5,753 nt of DNA from Pseudomonadota bacterium (GTDB lineage Bacteria; Pseudomonadota; Gammaproteobacteria; Steroidobacterales; Steroidobacteraceae): positions 1-5,753 of the forward strand of contig JAKAFQ010000298.1 of assembly GCA_021817875.1 (NCBI GenBank), read 5' to 3'. A program made the position numbers and the translations under genes. Below the pieces are notes generated by a model. That model was not told the origin of the DNA. It was given only the letters and a program-made list of their open reading frames with translations, and did no database searches. Of this stretch, positions 1 to 5,654 are shown piece after piece (within the stretch, counting starts at the first letter, position 1; each line of letters starts with the position of its first letter).

Positions 1-843
1 CGCGTAACGCGCAATGGCCGCCTTGTTGAGGATCGGGCCGATGATGGGGATCTTCAAAGACATCCGGTCGATCAGCTCGCGCAACTTCCGCGAGCGCTTG
101 TAGAAGTAGCGGAATATCCAGACGGCGATGCCCACCACGATCGCGATCCAGACGCCCTGGTGGCGCACGGCCTGCGAGATGTGGATGACGAGCAGCGTGA
201 ATGCCGGCAGGTTGGCGCCGAAGCCCTTGAACAGCCCCTGGAACTCCGGGATGACGTAGATCATCAGGATCAGGGTCACTACGAAGGCCACGATCAGTAC
301 GGCGGCCGGATAGAACAGCGCCTTCTTGACCTTCTTCTTCGTGGCTTCCGACTTCTCCTTGTAGGTGGCGATTTTCTCGAGCAGGGTATCGAGCGCGCCC
401 GCCTGCTCGCCGGCCCGCACCAGGTTGACGTACAGGTCGTCAAAATACAGCGGATGCTTGGCGAGCGCCTCGTGCAGCGACGTGCCGGATTCGACGTCGG
501 CCTTGATGGCGAGGATGAGCTTGCGCACCGAGGGCTTTTCGACGCCGCTCGCGACGATCTCGAAAGCCTGCACCATGGGGATGCCGGCGATGAGCATCGT
601 GGAGAGCTGGCGGCTGAACACCGCGACGTCGGCGGGCTTGACCCCGCCGCCCCTGATTCGTTCCCGCTGCCTGCGGATCCGCGAGGTGGCGATGCCCTGA
701 CGGCGCAGGTCCGCCCGCAGCGCCGCCTCGTCGGTCGCGGAGGCCGTGCCCTTGACGCGCTGGCCGCGCTTGTCCCGGCCCTCCCACGCGTAGAGGGATT
801 CGACCTTCTGGGTCTTGAGGGTGGCGCTCGCTACCGTGGCCAT
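1..843 (-). CDS. pilC: Type IV pilus inner-membrane platform protein PilC, N-terminal part (runs off the left edge)
   Basis: PilC is the polytopic inner-membrane platform of the type IVa pilus. It couples the cytoplasmic motor ATPases PilB and PilT to pilin insertion and extraction. The reading frame is open from the ATG at 843 to the window edge: 281 residues of a protein usually about 400-410 long, so the C-terminal third is missing. Visible features are a cytoplasmic N-terminal region (residues 1-70), then the first GspF/T2SF domain with the family signatures FSRQLSTMLIAGIPM (76-90) and GEQAGALDTLLEKIA (145-159). The motif ALFYPAAV (175-182) opens the first membrane helix (about 178-198), followed by IPEF and LPAFT. 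A second hydrophobic helix lies at about 231-247, and the second repeat begins with KIPIIGPIL (264-272). The start fits a GCGGGG ribosome-binding site 7 nt upstream. It lies 14 bp after the pilB stop, so the two are probably co-transcribed and perhaps translationally coupled. Family assignment is very secure. Confidence 0.96.
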   Translation of the reverse strand, partial: MATVASATLKTQKVESLYAWEGRDKRGQRVKGTASATDEAALRADLRRQGIATSRIRRQRERIRGGGVKPADVAVFSRQLSTMLIAGIPMVQAFEIVASGVEKPSVRKLILAIKADVESGTSLHEALAKHPLYFDDLYVNLVRAGEQAGALDTLLEKIATYKEKSEATKKKVKKALFYPAAVLIVAFVVTLILMIYVIPEFQGLFKGFGANLPAFTLLVIHISQAVRHQGVWIAIVVGIAVWIFRYFYKRSRKLRELIDRMSLKIPIIGPILNKAAIARYA

Positions 844-857
844 GGATGTGCCCCGCG

Positions 858-2597
858 TCAGTCGATGGTGACGCTGTTGAGTTCCTCGAGACTGGTGATG
901 CCCGCTTTGACCTTCTCCAGGCCCGCGCGGCGCAGGTCCCAGATGCCCTCGCGGGCCGCCTGCTCGGCGATTTCCACGGCGTTGCCGCCCGCGAGGATGA
1001 TCCGCGCGGTCGCCAGGCTGACCGGCATCACCTGGTAGATGCCCGTGCGGCCCTTGTAGCCGTCGGTACAGCTGGAGCAGCCGACCGGCCCGAACAGCCT
1101 GAGCCCGCCGCGCACGTCCTGCTCGGTGAAACCCTCCTTGAGCAGGGCTTCCGCCGGCACATCGATCGGCTGCTTGCACTGGCCGCACAGCCGCCGCGCC
1201 AGGCGCTGGGCGATGATGAGGCTCACCGAGGTGGCGATGGCATAGGGTTTGACCCCCATGTCGACCATGCGCGTCAGCGTCTGCGGCGCATCGTTGGTGT
1301 GCAGCGTCGAGAGCACGAGATGACCGGTCTGCGCGGCCTTGATGGCGATTTCCGCCGTTTCGAGGTCGCGGATCTCGCCCACCATGATGACGTCGGGGTC
1401 CTGGCGCAGAAAGGCGCGCATGGCGGCGGCGAAGGTCAGGCCGACCTTGGGGTTGACGTTGACCTGGTTGACGCCGGGGAGGTTGATCTCCGCCGGATCC
1501 TCGGCGGTGGAGATGTTCGTCCCCTCGCGGTTGAGGATGTGCAGCCCGGTGTAGAGCGAGACGGTCTTGCCGCTGCCGGTGGGGCCGGTGACCAGGATCA
1601 TGCCCTGGGGCTTTCCCAGGTGCTCTTCGTAGAGCGCTCGCTGGAAGGGTTCGTAGCCGAGCGAGTCGATCCCCATCATCGCCTGCGAGGGGTCGAGGAT
1701 CCGCATGACGATCTTCTCGCCGAACAGCGTCGGACAGGTGCTCACGCGGAAGTCGATGGCCCGGGTCTTCGACAGCCGCATCTTGATGCGCCCATCCTGG
1801 GGCACGCGTCGCTCGGCGATGTCGAGCCGCGCCATGACCTTCAGGCGGGCGGCGAGCTTGCCGCCGAGCTGTACCGGAGGCTGGGCAATTTCCTTGAGCA
1901 CCCCGTCCATGCGCAGCCGCACCCGGTAGTGCTTTTCGTACGGCTCGAAGTGGATATCCGAGGCGCCACGGCGGACCGCATCCAGCATCACCTTGTTGAC
2001 GAAGCGGACGATGGGCGCGTCCTCGATGTCCTGTCCGGCCCTGTCATCGGCTTCCTCGTCGCCGCCGCTCACCTCGAGCGACTCGAGGTCGCTATCGGTA
2101 TCGCCGGTCAGCGAGCTGATCTGGCTGTCGACCTGCTCGATGGCCTGGTCGATGGCCCGCTGCAGCTTGTCGTCCTCGACGACGATGACTTCCACACCGA
2201 GCCCGGTCTGGAACTTGATCTCGTCAACGGCGTGCAGATGGGTGGGATCGGCCACCCCGAGAAACAGCCGCTTGCCGCGGCGGAACAGTGGCAGCATCCG
2301 ATGCTTGGCGAGCAGCTTGTCGCTCACCAGCTTCAGGGTGTCCAGCTCGGGCGTGACCGCATCCAGGTCAAACAGCGGCACCCCGAACTCGTTCGAGGCG
2401 GCCACGGCGATGTCGCGCGCGCTCGCGGCGCCGCTCTCGACGAGCTGGCTGACCAGGCTGACCTTGCGCTCCTGGGCGGTGTTCATGGCCTCGAGCACGG
2501 CCGCTTCCTCGGCCACCCCGTCGAGGACCAGACGCTGAGGCAGTCCCCCGAGCCCGGAGCGCAGACCGCCGACTGCAACAGAAACCGTGTCGTTCAT
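858..2597 (-). CDS. pilB: Type IV-A pilus assembly (extension) ATPase PilB
   Basis: PilB is the cytoplasmic hexameric ATPase that drives pilus polymerisation through PilC. The 579 residues match the usual length of about 565-580. Domain order: N-terminal MshEN/GspE_N-like region (about 1-150), an acidic low-complexity linker (about 158-193), the N2 domain (about 195-320), and the RecA-like motor domain. Motor motifs are all intact: Walker A GPTGSGKT (338-345), the Asp box around AEDPAEINLPGVNQV (365-379), Walker B DVIMVGEIRD (402-411) and the His box TGHLVLSTLHTN (424-435). A tetracysteine zinc site, C471-x2-C474 and C507-x2-C510, is typical of extension ATPases and absent from the retraction ATPase PilT, which separates this from PilT or PilU. 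The start MNDTVS resembles PilB starts known from Pseudomonas, although no strong Shine-Dalgarno precedes it. pilC follows 14 bp downstream. The R-L-G-x-x-L type signature of c-di-GMP-binding MshEN domains is not obvious at the N-terminus. Confidence 0.98.
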   Translation of the reverse strand: MNDTVSVAVGGLRSGLGGLPQRLVLDGVAEEAAVLEAMNTAQERKVSLVSQLVESGAASARDIAVAASNEFGVPLFDLDAVTPELDTLKLVSDKLLAKHRMLPLFRRGKRLFLGVADPTHLHAVDEIKFQTGLGVEVIVVEDDKLQRAIDQAIEQVDSQISSLTGDTDSDLESLEVSGGDEEADDRAGQDIEDAPIVRFVNKVMLDAVRRGASDIHFEPYEKHYRVRLRMDGVLKEIAQPPVQLGGKLAARLKVMARLDIAERRVPQDGRIKMRLSKTRAIDFRVSTCPTLFGEKIVMRILDPSQAMMGIDSLGYEPFQRALYEEHLGKPQGMILVTGPTGSGKTVSLYTGLHILNREGTNISTAEDPAEINLPGVNQVNVNPKVGLTFAAAMRAFLRQDPDVIMVGEIRDLETAEIAIKAAQTGHLVLSTLHTNDAPQTLTRMVDMGVKPYAIATSVSLIIAQRLARRLCGQCKQPIDVPAEALLKEGFTEQDVRGGLRLFGPVGCSSCTDGYKGRTGIYQVMPVSLATARIILAGGNAVEIAEQAAREGIWDLRRAGLEKVKAGITSLEELNSVTID

Positions 2598-2644
2598 GGA
2601 CTTACGATGAGCGGGACCACTCCCTGAGCCTCAAGTGTACCGAA

Positions 2645-2659
2645 GCCGGCGGAGCCGGC
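2645..2659. repeat. Short GC hairpin (GCCGGC-GGA-GCCGGC) upstream of pilB
   Basis: Two copies of the self-complementary hexamer GCCGGC (2645-2650 and 2654-2659) are separated by 3 bp, giving a possible 6-bp stem in the leader region of pilB about 48-62 nt upstream of its ATG. It is not followed by a T-run on the minus strand, so it is unlikely to be an intrinsic terminator. It may be an RNA leader structure or chance in GC-rich DNA. Confidence 0.35.
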
Positions 2660-2660
2660 A

Positions 2661-2666
2661 ATTGTA
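2661..2666 (-). promoter_or_regulatory. Possible -10 element of a pilB promoter (weak)
   Basis: On the minus strand TACAAT differs from the sigma-70 consensus TATAAT at one base and would start transcription about 55-60 nt upstream of pilB. The best -35 at a proper distance (CTGTGC) is poor. The call rests on the -10 alone, plus the need for pilBC expression past the strong terminator that separates them from pilA. Read-through from pilA is the alternative. Confidence 0.25.
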
Positions 2667-2718
2667 ATCTCGCCCGATGCTTGCACAGGCTCCGGGTCAC
2701 CACCGTGACGGGCCTCCC

Positions 2719-2751
2719 AAAAGGAAAGCCCCCGCAAGGGCGGGGGCTTTC
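2719..2751 (-). terminator. Rho-independent terminator of pilA
   Basis: A perfect 12-bp inverted repeat (2724-2735 with 2740-2751) encloses a 4-nt loop. Read on the minus strand, it is GAAAGCCCCCGC, loop CCTT, then GCGGGGGCTTTC followed by CTTTT. It begins about 20 nt after the pilA stop codon, as expected for a terminator that isolates an abundant pilin mRNA from the downstream pilBC genes. There is no T-run on the plus-strand side, so it acts mainly on minus-strand transcripts. Confidence 0.9.
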
Positions 2752-2771
2752 GGACCAGCGGCGCTGCAGGC

Positions 2772-3278
2772 TTACTGGCAGGTGCTCGGAAGATACGATG
2801 GGCTGCCCACCGTGTTGCCGATCGTTCCCTTCGTCGGGGCCGTTGCGAAGGTCATGCCGGTCACGCTGGCGGTGCCGAGGTGCTCGTTGCACGCCCAGCC
2901 GATATCGCCGTTCGCCGACGTGTAGGCCGTCCAGACCACCGTTCCGCCGTTGATGGCGGCGTTCGCGGACTGAGGCGCGGTGTCGCTGTAGGTCACCGTG
3001 ATCTGCCCGGGCGCCGTCAGCGAAACGCTGGAGACGTACTGGCCGGAAATGGTGTTGTTGATTCCAACCTTGGTATTGTGCGATTGGAAGGTTCCGGTAT
3101 TGGCGTAGTTTTCCGCGACCGCCGTTTCGAGGCCACCGATGAGGCTCGCGCCTTCGGAGACCTGCGCGCGGATGACGTAGTTCTGATACGCCGGAATGGC
3201 GATTGCCGCCAGGATGCCGATGATCGCGATGACGATCATCAACTCAATCAGGGTAAAACCCTTTTGCACCGATTTCAT
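2772..3278 (-). CDS. pilA: Type IVa major pilin precursor PilA
   Basis: This encodes the structural subunit of the type IVa pilus, inserted in the inner membrane, processed and N-methylated by the prepilin peptidase PilD, then polymerised by PilB/PilC. The 168-residue precursor has a 7-residue leader MKSVQKG, cleavage before F8, and the mature start FTLIEL with the conserved Glu5. The hydrophobic assembly helix spans about 8-35 ([18 protein letters not shown]). The mature protein is about 161 residues. Two cysteines, C130 and C167, can form the C-terminal disulfide-bonded D-region typical of type IVa pilins. The start is fixed by the leader motif and a strong GAGGAG ribosome-binding site 6 nt upstream. 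The frame stays open further upstream to 3380, but that extension would cover the promoter and is rejected. A strong terminator follows, and a sigma-54 promoter with the PilR gene nearby implies PilS/PilR control. Base composition is slightly less GC-rich than in its neighbours, common for pilins. Confidence 0.98.
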   Translation of the reverse strand: MKSVQKGFTLIELMIVIAIIGILAAIAIPAYQNYVIRAQVSEGASLIGGLETAVAENYANTGTFQSHNTKVGINNTISGQYVSSVSLTAPGQITVTYSDTAPQSANAAINGGTVVWTAYTSANGDIGWACNEHLGTASVTGMTFATAPTKGTIGNTVGSPSYLPSTCQ

Positions 3279-3284
3279 TTCAGA

Positions 3285-3290
3285 CTCCTC
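3285..3290 (-). promoter_or_regulatory. Strong ribosome-binding site of pilA
   Basis: GAGGAG on the minus strand lies 6 nt before the ATG at 3278-3276. It is the strongest Shine-Dalgarno in the window, fits a highly expressed pilin, and decides the start against the upstream in-frame ATG. Confidence 0.88.
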
Positions 3291-3313
3291 AAGCAAATGG
3301 AGATGTTGCCGAG

Positions 3314-3330
3314 GGGCGCAAAGGGCGCCC
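3314..3330 (-). promoter_or_regulatory. Hairpin near the 5' end of the pilA leader RNA
   Basis: Minus strand GGGCGC-CCTTT-GCGCCC forms a perfect 6-bp GC stem with a 5-nt loop. From the predicted start point near 3334 it would begin about 5 nt from the RNA 5' end. 5'-terminal stems of this kind often protect abundant mRNAs from decay. The structure is seen; the function is inferred. Confidence 0.45.
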
Positions 3331-3345
3331 ACTGGCCCACCAGGA

Positions 3346-3360
3346 GCAAGAGCCGTGCCA
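3346..3360 (-). promoter_or_regulatory. Sigma-54 (RpoN) -24/-12 promoter of pilA
   Basis: The minus strand reads TGGCACG-GCTC-TTGC, an exact match to the RpoN core consensus TGGCACG-N4-TTGC with the GG and GC dinucleotides correctly spaced. It predicts transcription starting near 3334 and a leader of about 56 nt ahead of the pilA ATG. pilA promoters in Pseudomonas and relatives are RpoN- and PilR-dependent, and pilR itself is present at the right end of this window. Confidence 0.93.
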
Positions 3361-3377
3361 GAAACGAGTCCATGCGC

Positions 3378-3390
3378 CAACCCATTGATC
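3378..3390 (-). promoter_or_regulatory. Probable IHF site between the pilA promoter and its upstream elements
   Basis: Minus strand GATCAATGGGTTG matches the IHF core WATCAA-N4-TTR at every defined position except the first. It would lie at about -44 to -56, the usual place where DNA bending brings a sigma-54 activator to the polymerase. This is a short motif, so the positional context carries much of the support. Confidence 0.5.
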
Positions 3391-3422
3391 CATAATCAGA
3401 GTGTTGCATCGTCATGGCGCGG

Positions 3423-3439
3423 CGATTTTACTAAAATCG
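3423..3439. repeat. AT-rich 7-bp inverted repeat upstream of pilA
   Basis: CGATTTT-ACT-AAAATCG is a perfect inverted repeat flanked on both sides by GCGC-rich sequence. It is the most AT-rich patch in the region and centres about 97 bp upstream of the predicted pilA start. It could be an operator, an activator site or, as RNA, a hairpin. No T-run follows it, so it is not a clear terminator. Confidence 0.5.
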
Positions 3440-3468
3440 GGCGCGCTGACTCGCAGCGATCGTCGCGG

Positions 3469-3495
3469 GCGTCACAAAGTGACGAAATGCGTCAC
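3469..3495. promoter_or_regulatory. Triple GTCAC element, candidate activator (PilR-type) site
   Basis: CGTCAC-AAA-GTGACG (3470-3484) is a 15-bp symmetric site. A further direct copy of GCGTCAC follows at 3489-3495, exactly 20 bp from the first (3469-3475). The cluster lies about 136-161 bp upstream of the predicted pilA start, a typical enhancer distance for a sigma-54 activator. The repeats are seen directly. Binding by PilR is an inference, and the motif is not the TGTC box reported for Pseudomonas PilR. Confidence 0.45.
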
Positions 3496-3611
3496 CTGGC
3501 GGGGGCGATCCGCGGCTGGCCCGGTCCCCGGCTCCGTCACCCGGCAACGACGGGCAAGCTCGAGCCTGGCAGGTGGGCGAGTGCGGACGGCGTGGCGGGC
3601 GCCTCGAGGCC

Positions 3612-3631
3612 GGCGCCCGGATGGCGCCCGG
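3612..3631. repeat. Tandem 9-bp direct repeat GGCGCCCGG
   Basis: Two exact copies (3612-3620 and 3623-3631) are separated by AT, giving an 11-bp period, about one helical turn. They lie about 90 bp upstream of the sulfotransferase start. This could be a tandem protein-binding site or chance in GC-rich DNA. Nothing else gene-like is seen between 3500 and 3655. Confidence 0.35.
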
Positions 3632-3658
3632 GAAATGCCGGACTTGTCGACCCGGTGG

Positions 3659-3687
3659 CTGACGGGCGCACGATTATCCGATATGTT
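3659..3687 (+). promoter_or_regulatory. Possible sigma-70 promoter of the sulfotransferase gene
   Basis: CTGACG (-35, 4 of 6 matches) and TATGTT (-10, 4 of 6 matches) are separated by 17 bp and would start transcription near 3694, about 21 nt before the ATG. The elements are only moderate, but they lie in the one AT-richer patch of an otherwise very GC-rich upstream stretch. Confidence 0.35.
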
Positions 3688-3714
3688 CGGACCAACTCAG
3701 GCCAACCTGCCGCC

Positions 3715-5610
3715 ATGATGATCCTGGATTGGTTCGATGCACGCGAAGCGGTCGAGGTCGGCGCCGCGCTCGCCGACCGCTTCGTGCCTCACGGCCGGGT
3801 CGAAGGCCGCGCCCGTTCCCGGGACGCCCGGCCGGACCTGCGCAAATTCCTGCGCCAGGCGGCGAGCGAGGTCCAGCCGCTGCGGCTGAACCTGTTCAAG
3901 CGCGCCCGGATGCTCGAGACGTTCAAGTCCAGGCTGCGGGAGCACGGCCTGGATCAGAGTGTCGTCGAGGAACTCACCCGCCTGTTGCTCCTGCAGTGCA
4001 GTGCGGATGGCAAGGGTTCCGCCGCGCCGCCGAGCGAGACGCCCGCCGCCGAGCCTGGCGGACCGCGCAGACGCATACCGCAACGGCTCGCCGAGGTCGA
4101 TGCGCTGTTTGCCAAAGCTGCAATCGCCGAAGCCGCCGAACGACTCCGGGACATCCTCAGGATCGAGCCGGAGCATGCCTTCGCCCACAACAAGTTGGGT
4201 GACGCGCTGTGTCGCCTGGGGCGATATTCGGCGGCGGAACTGGAATTCCGCCGGGCGATCGAGCTGAAGCCGGACTTCTCGGACGCGAACTTCAACCTCG
4301 GCAACGTGCTTCGCTGGCGGGGAGATTTCGCGGCATCCGAAACCGCGCTGCGCCGCGCGGTCAAAAAGGACCCGCGCAGCGCGGATGCGCTGGTCGGCCT
4401 CGGTCATACTCTGAGCGCGCTCGACCGCGTGAGTGACGCCAGAGCCTGCTTCGAGAAGGCCTTGCGCATCAAGCCGCGCATGGCGAGCGCATTGTGCGGT
4501 CTCGGGTGGCTGGCGAGCATGGCAGGCCGTTTCGGGGAGGCCGAGAAGCTGTACCGGGCCGCGCTCGAGGCCGATCCGCTGTTTTCCGAGGCCCAGGCAT
4601 CCCTGGTGAACCTGCGGCGGATGACCGCCGCGGACCGGGAGTGGTTCGAGGCGGCCGAGCGCCTGCTCGCGCGGGGCGTGCCGCCGCTCGAGGAAGCGAC
4701 CCTGCGTTTCGCGATGGGCAAGTACTTCAACGATCTCGGCGACTATCCGCGGGCCTTCGGGCAGTACAAACAGGCGAACGAGCTGCGCAAGCCGTTGGGT
4801 GTGCCGTACGACCGTGCCGCGCGCTCGGCATTCGTCGAGGACATGATACGGGTCTACACGCGCGAACGACTGGCTCGGCCCGCCCAGGGCGCGAGTGATT
4901 CCGCGAGGCCGGTGTTCGTCGTCGGTATGATGCGCTCCGGGACCTCCCTGGTGGAGCAGATCATCGCCTCCCATCGGCAGGCGGCCGGGGCCGGGGAGCT
5001 GGAGTTCTGGACCGCCGCGATCCGCAAACCGGGGGAGCCGCTGCGGCGTGCGCCACCGGATGAGTCGCTCGCCCGCAATCTGGCCGCCTCGTACCAGCAG
5101 GTGCTGGTCCGCCATTGCCCACAGGCGGCGCGCGTGGTCGACAAGGCGCCGGTGAACGCCGATTTCCTCGGCCCCATACACTGCGTGTTGCCGCAGGCGC
5201 GTTTCATTTACCTGCGCCGCGACCCGATCGATACCTGTCTGTCGTGCTACTTCCAGGATTTCTCCAACAGGGCGAGCTTTACGCTCGACCTGTCCGACCT
5301 GGCGCATTACTACCGGGAACACCATCGGCTGGTCGCGCACTGGCGCTCGGCGCTGCCGAGGGAGGTGTTCCTGGAGGTGCCTTACGCGCAGCTGGTAGCG
5401 GACCAGGAGGGCTGGAGCCGCAGGATCATCGAGTTCATCGGCCTCGAATGGGATCCGAAGGTGCTGGACTTCCACAAAACCGACCGCCCGGTGCTGACGG
5501 CGAGTCACTGGCAGGTGCGGCAGAAGATCTACTCGAGCTCGGTGGGGCGCTGGAAGCACTACGGGAAGTTCATCGGGCCGCTGCTCGAGCTGCGCGATCT
5601 CGCCCCCTGA
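3715..5610 (+). CDS. TPR-repeat sulfotransferase (Sulfotransferase_3/TPST-like fusion protein)
   Basis: This is a 631-residue fusion of a TPR array with a PAPS-dependent sulfotransferase domain. Residues 1-95 form a mainly helical N-terminal region I do not recognise (starts MMILDWFDAREA). A Pro/Ala/Gly-rich linker spans about 100-120. TPR units of exactly 34 residues begin near 154, 188, 222 and 256, with partial units on either side and a TPR-like stretch at 326-360. The catalytic domain (about 398-631) shows the 5'-phosphosulfate loop GMMRSGTS (404-411), a possible catalytic Glu428 in GAGELEF, DKAP (476-479), and the 3'-phosphate motif YLRRDPIDTCLS with R502 and S510 spaced as in TPSTs. 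Such enzymes transfer sulfate from PAPS to tyrosines, glycans or other acceptors; the acceptor here is unknown. No signal peptide or membrane segment is evident, so it is probably cytoplasmic. It diverges from pilA and converges on pilR with a 44-bp gap. The start is uncertain: no good ribosome-binding site precedes ATG 3715 or 3718, and the frame is open upstream. Confidence 0.9.
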   Translation: MMILDWFDAREAVEVGAALADRFVPHGRVEGRARSRDARPDLRKFLRQAASEVQPLRLNLFKRARMLETFKSRLREHGLDQSVVEELTRLLLLQCSADGKGSAAPPSETPAAEPGGPRRRIPQRLAEVDALFAKAAIAEAAERLRDILRIEPEHAFAHNKLGDALCRLGRYSAAELEFRRAIELKPDFSDANFNLGNVLRWRGDFAASETALRRAVKKDPRSADALVGLGHTLSALDRVSDARACFEKALRIKPRMASALCGLGWLASMAGRFGEAEKLYRAALEADPLFSEAQASLVNLRRMTAADREWFEAAERLLARGVPPLEEATLRFAMGKYFNDLGDYPRAFGQYKQANELRKPLGVPYDRAARSAFVEDMIRVYTRERLARPAQGASDSARPVFVVGMMRSGTSLVEQIIASHRQAAGAGELEFWTAAIRKPGEPLRRAPPDESLARNLAASYQQVLVRHCPQAARVVDKAPVNADFLGPIHCVLPQARFIYLRRDPIDTCLSCYFQDFSNRASFTLDLSDLAHYYREHHRLVAHWRSALPREVFLEVPYAQLVADQEGWSRRIIEFIGLEWDPKVLDFHKTDRPVLTASHWQVRQKIYSSSVGRWKHYGKFIGPLLELRDLAP

Positions 5611-5654
5611 GTCCTCGCGCAGGCGCAGGCACTGTCCGGCACGCGGCGCGGCGT
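5611..5654. other. Short convergent intergenic gap without a clear terminator
   Basis: These 44 bp separate the stop codons of the convergent sulfotransferase and pilR genes. The sequence is GC-rich with short GCGC-type repeats, but I see no stem followed by a T-run on either strand. Transcripts may end by Rho or overlap into the opposing gene. Confidence 0.5.

Noticed and set aside
160..1038. 292-residue plus-strand open frame over pilC and the end of pilB
   Set aside because: The minus strand encodes PilC with clear T2SF motifs. The plus frame is low-complexity and crosses the pilB-pilC junction.
846..2627. 593-residue plus-strand open frame opposite pilB
   Set aside because: It is a mirror of pilB in GC-rich DNA. 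The translation is rich in Asp, His, Arg and Gly with no recognisable domain, while the minus strand carries a full set of PilB motifs.
2602..2892. Small minus-strand frame spanning the pilA end, terminator and pilB leader
   Set aside because: It runs through a perfect intrinsic terminator and overlaps pilA in another frame, with Arg/Pro-rich nonsense translation.
3279..3380. N-terminal extension of PilA to an upstream ATG at 3380
   Set aside because: It would bury the prepilin leader MKSVQKG inside the protein, and it covers the sigma-54 promoter and the strong ribosome-binding site.
3469..3495. GTCAC repeats as a CRISPR-like array or attachment site
   Set aside because: Units are only 5-7 bp with irregular arrangement and no spacers of uniform length. 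No integrase or tRNA is nearby.
3196..3714. Upstream extension of the sulfotransferase frame by up to 173 residues
   Set aside because: It overlaps the pilA coding start and the pilA control region, and its translation is low-complexity with no domain. The family-like N-terminus begins at MMILDWFDAREA.
3697..5559. 620-residue minus-strand open frame opposite the sulfotransferase gene
   Set aside because: The plus strand has regular 34-residue TPR units and sulfotransferase motifs. The minus frame is Arg/Gln/His-rich with no domain, typical of an antisense shadow.
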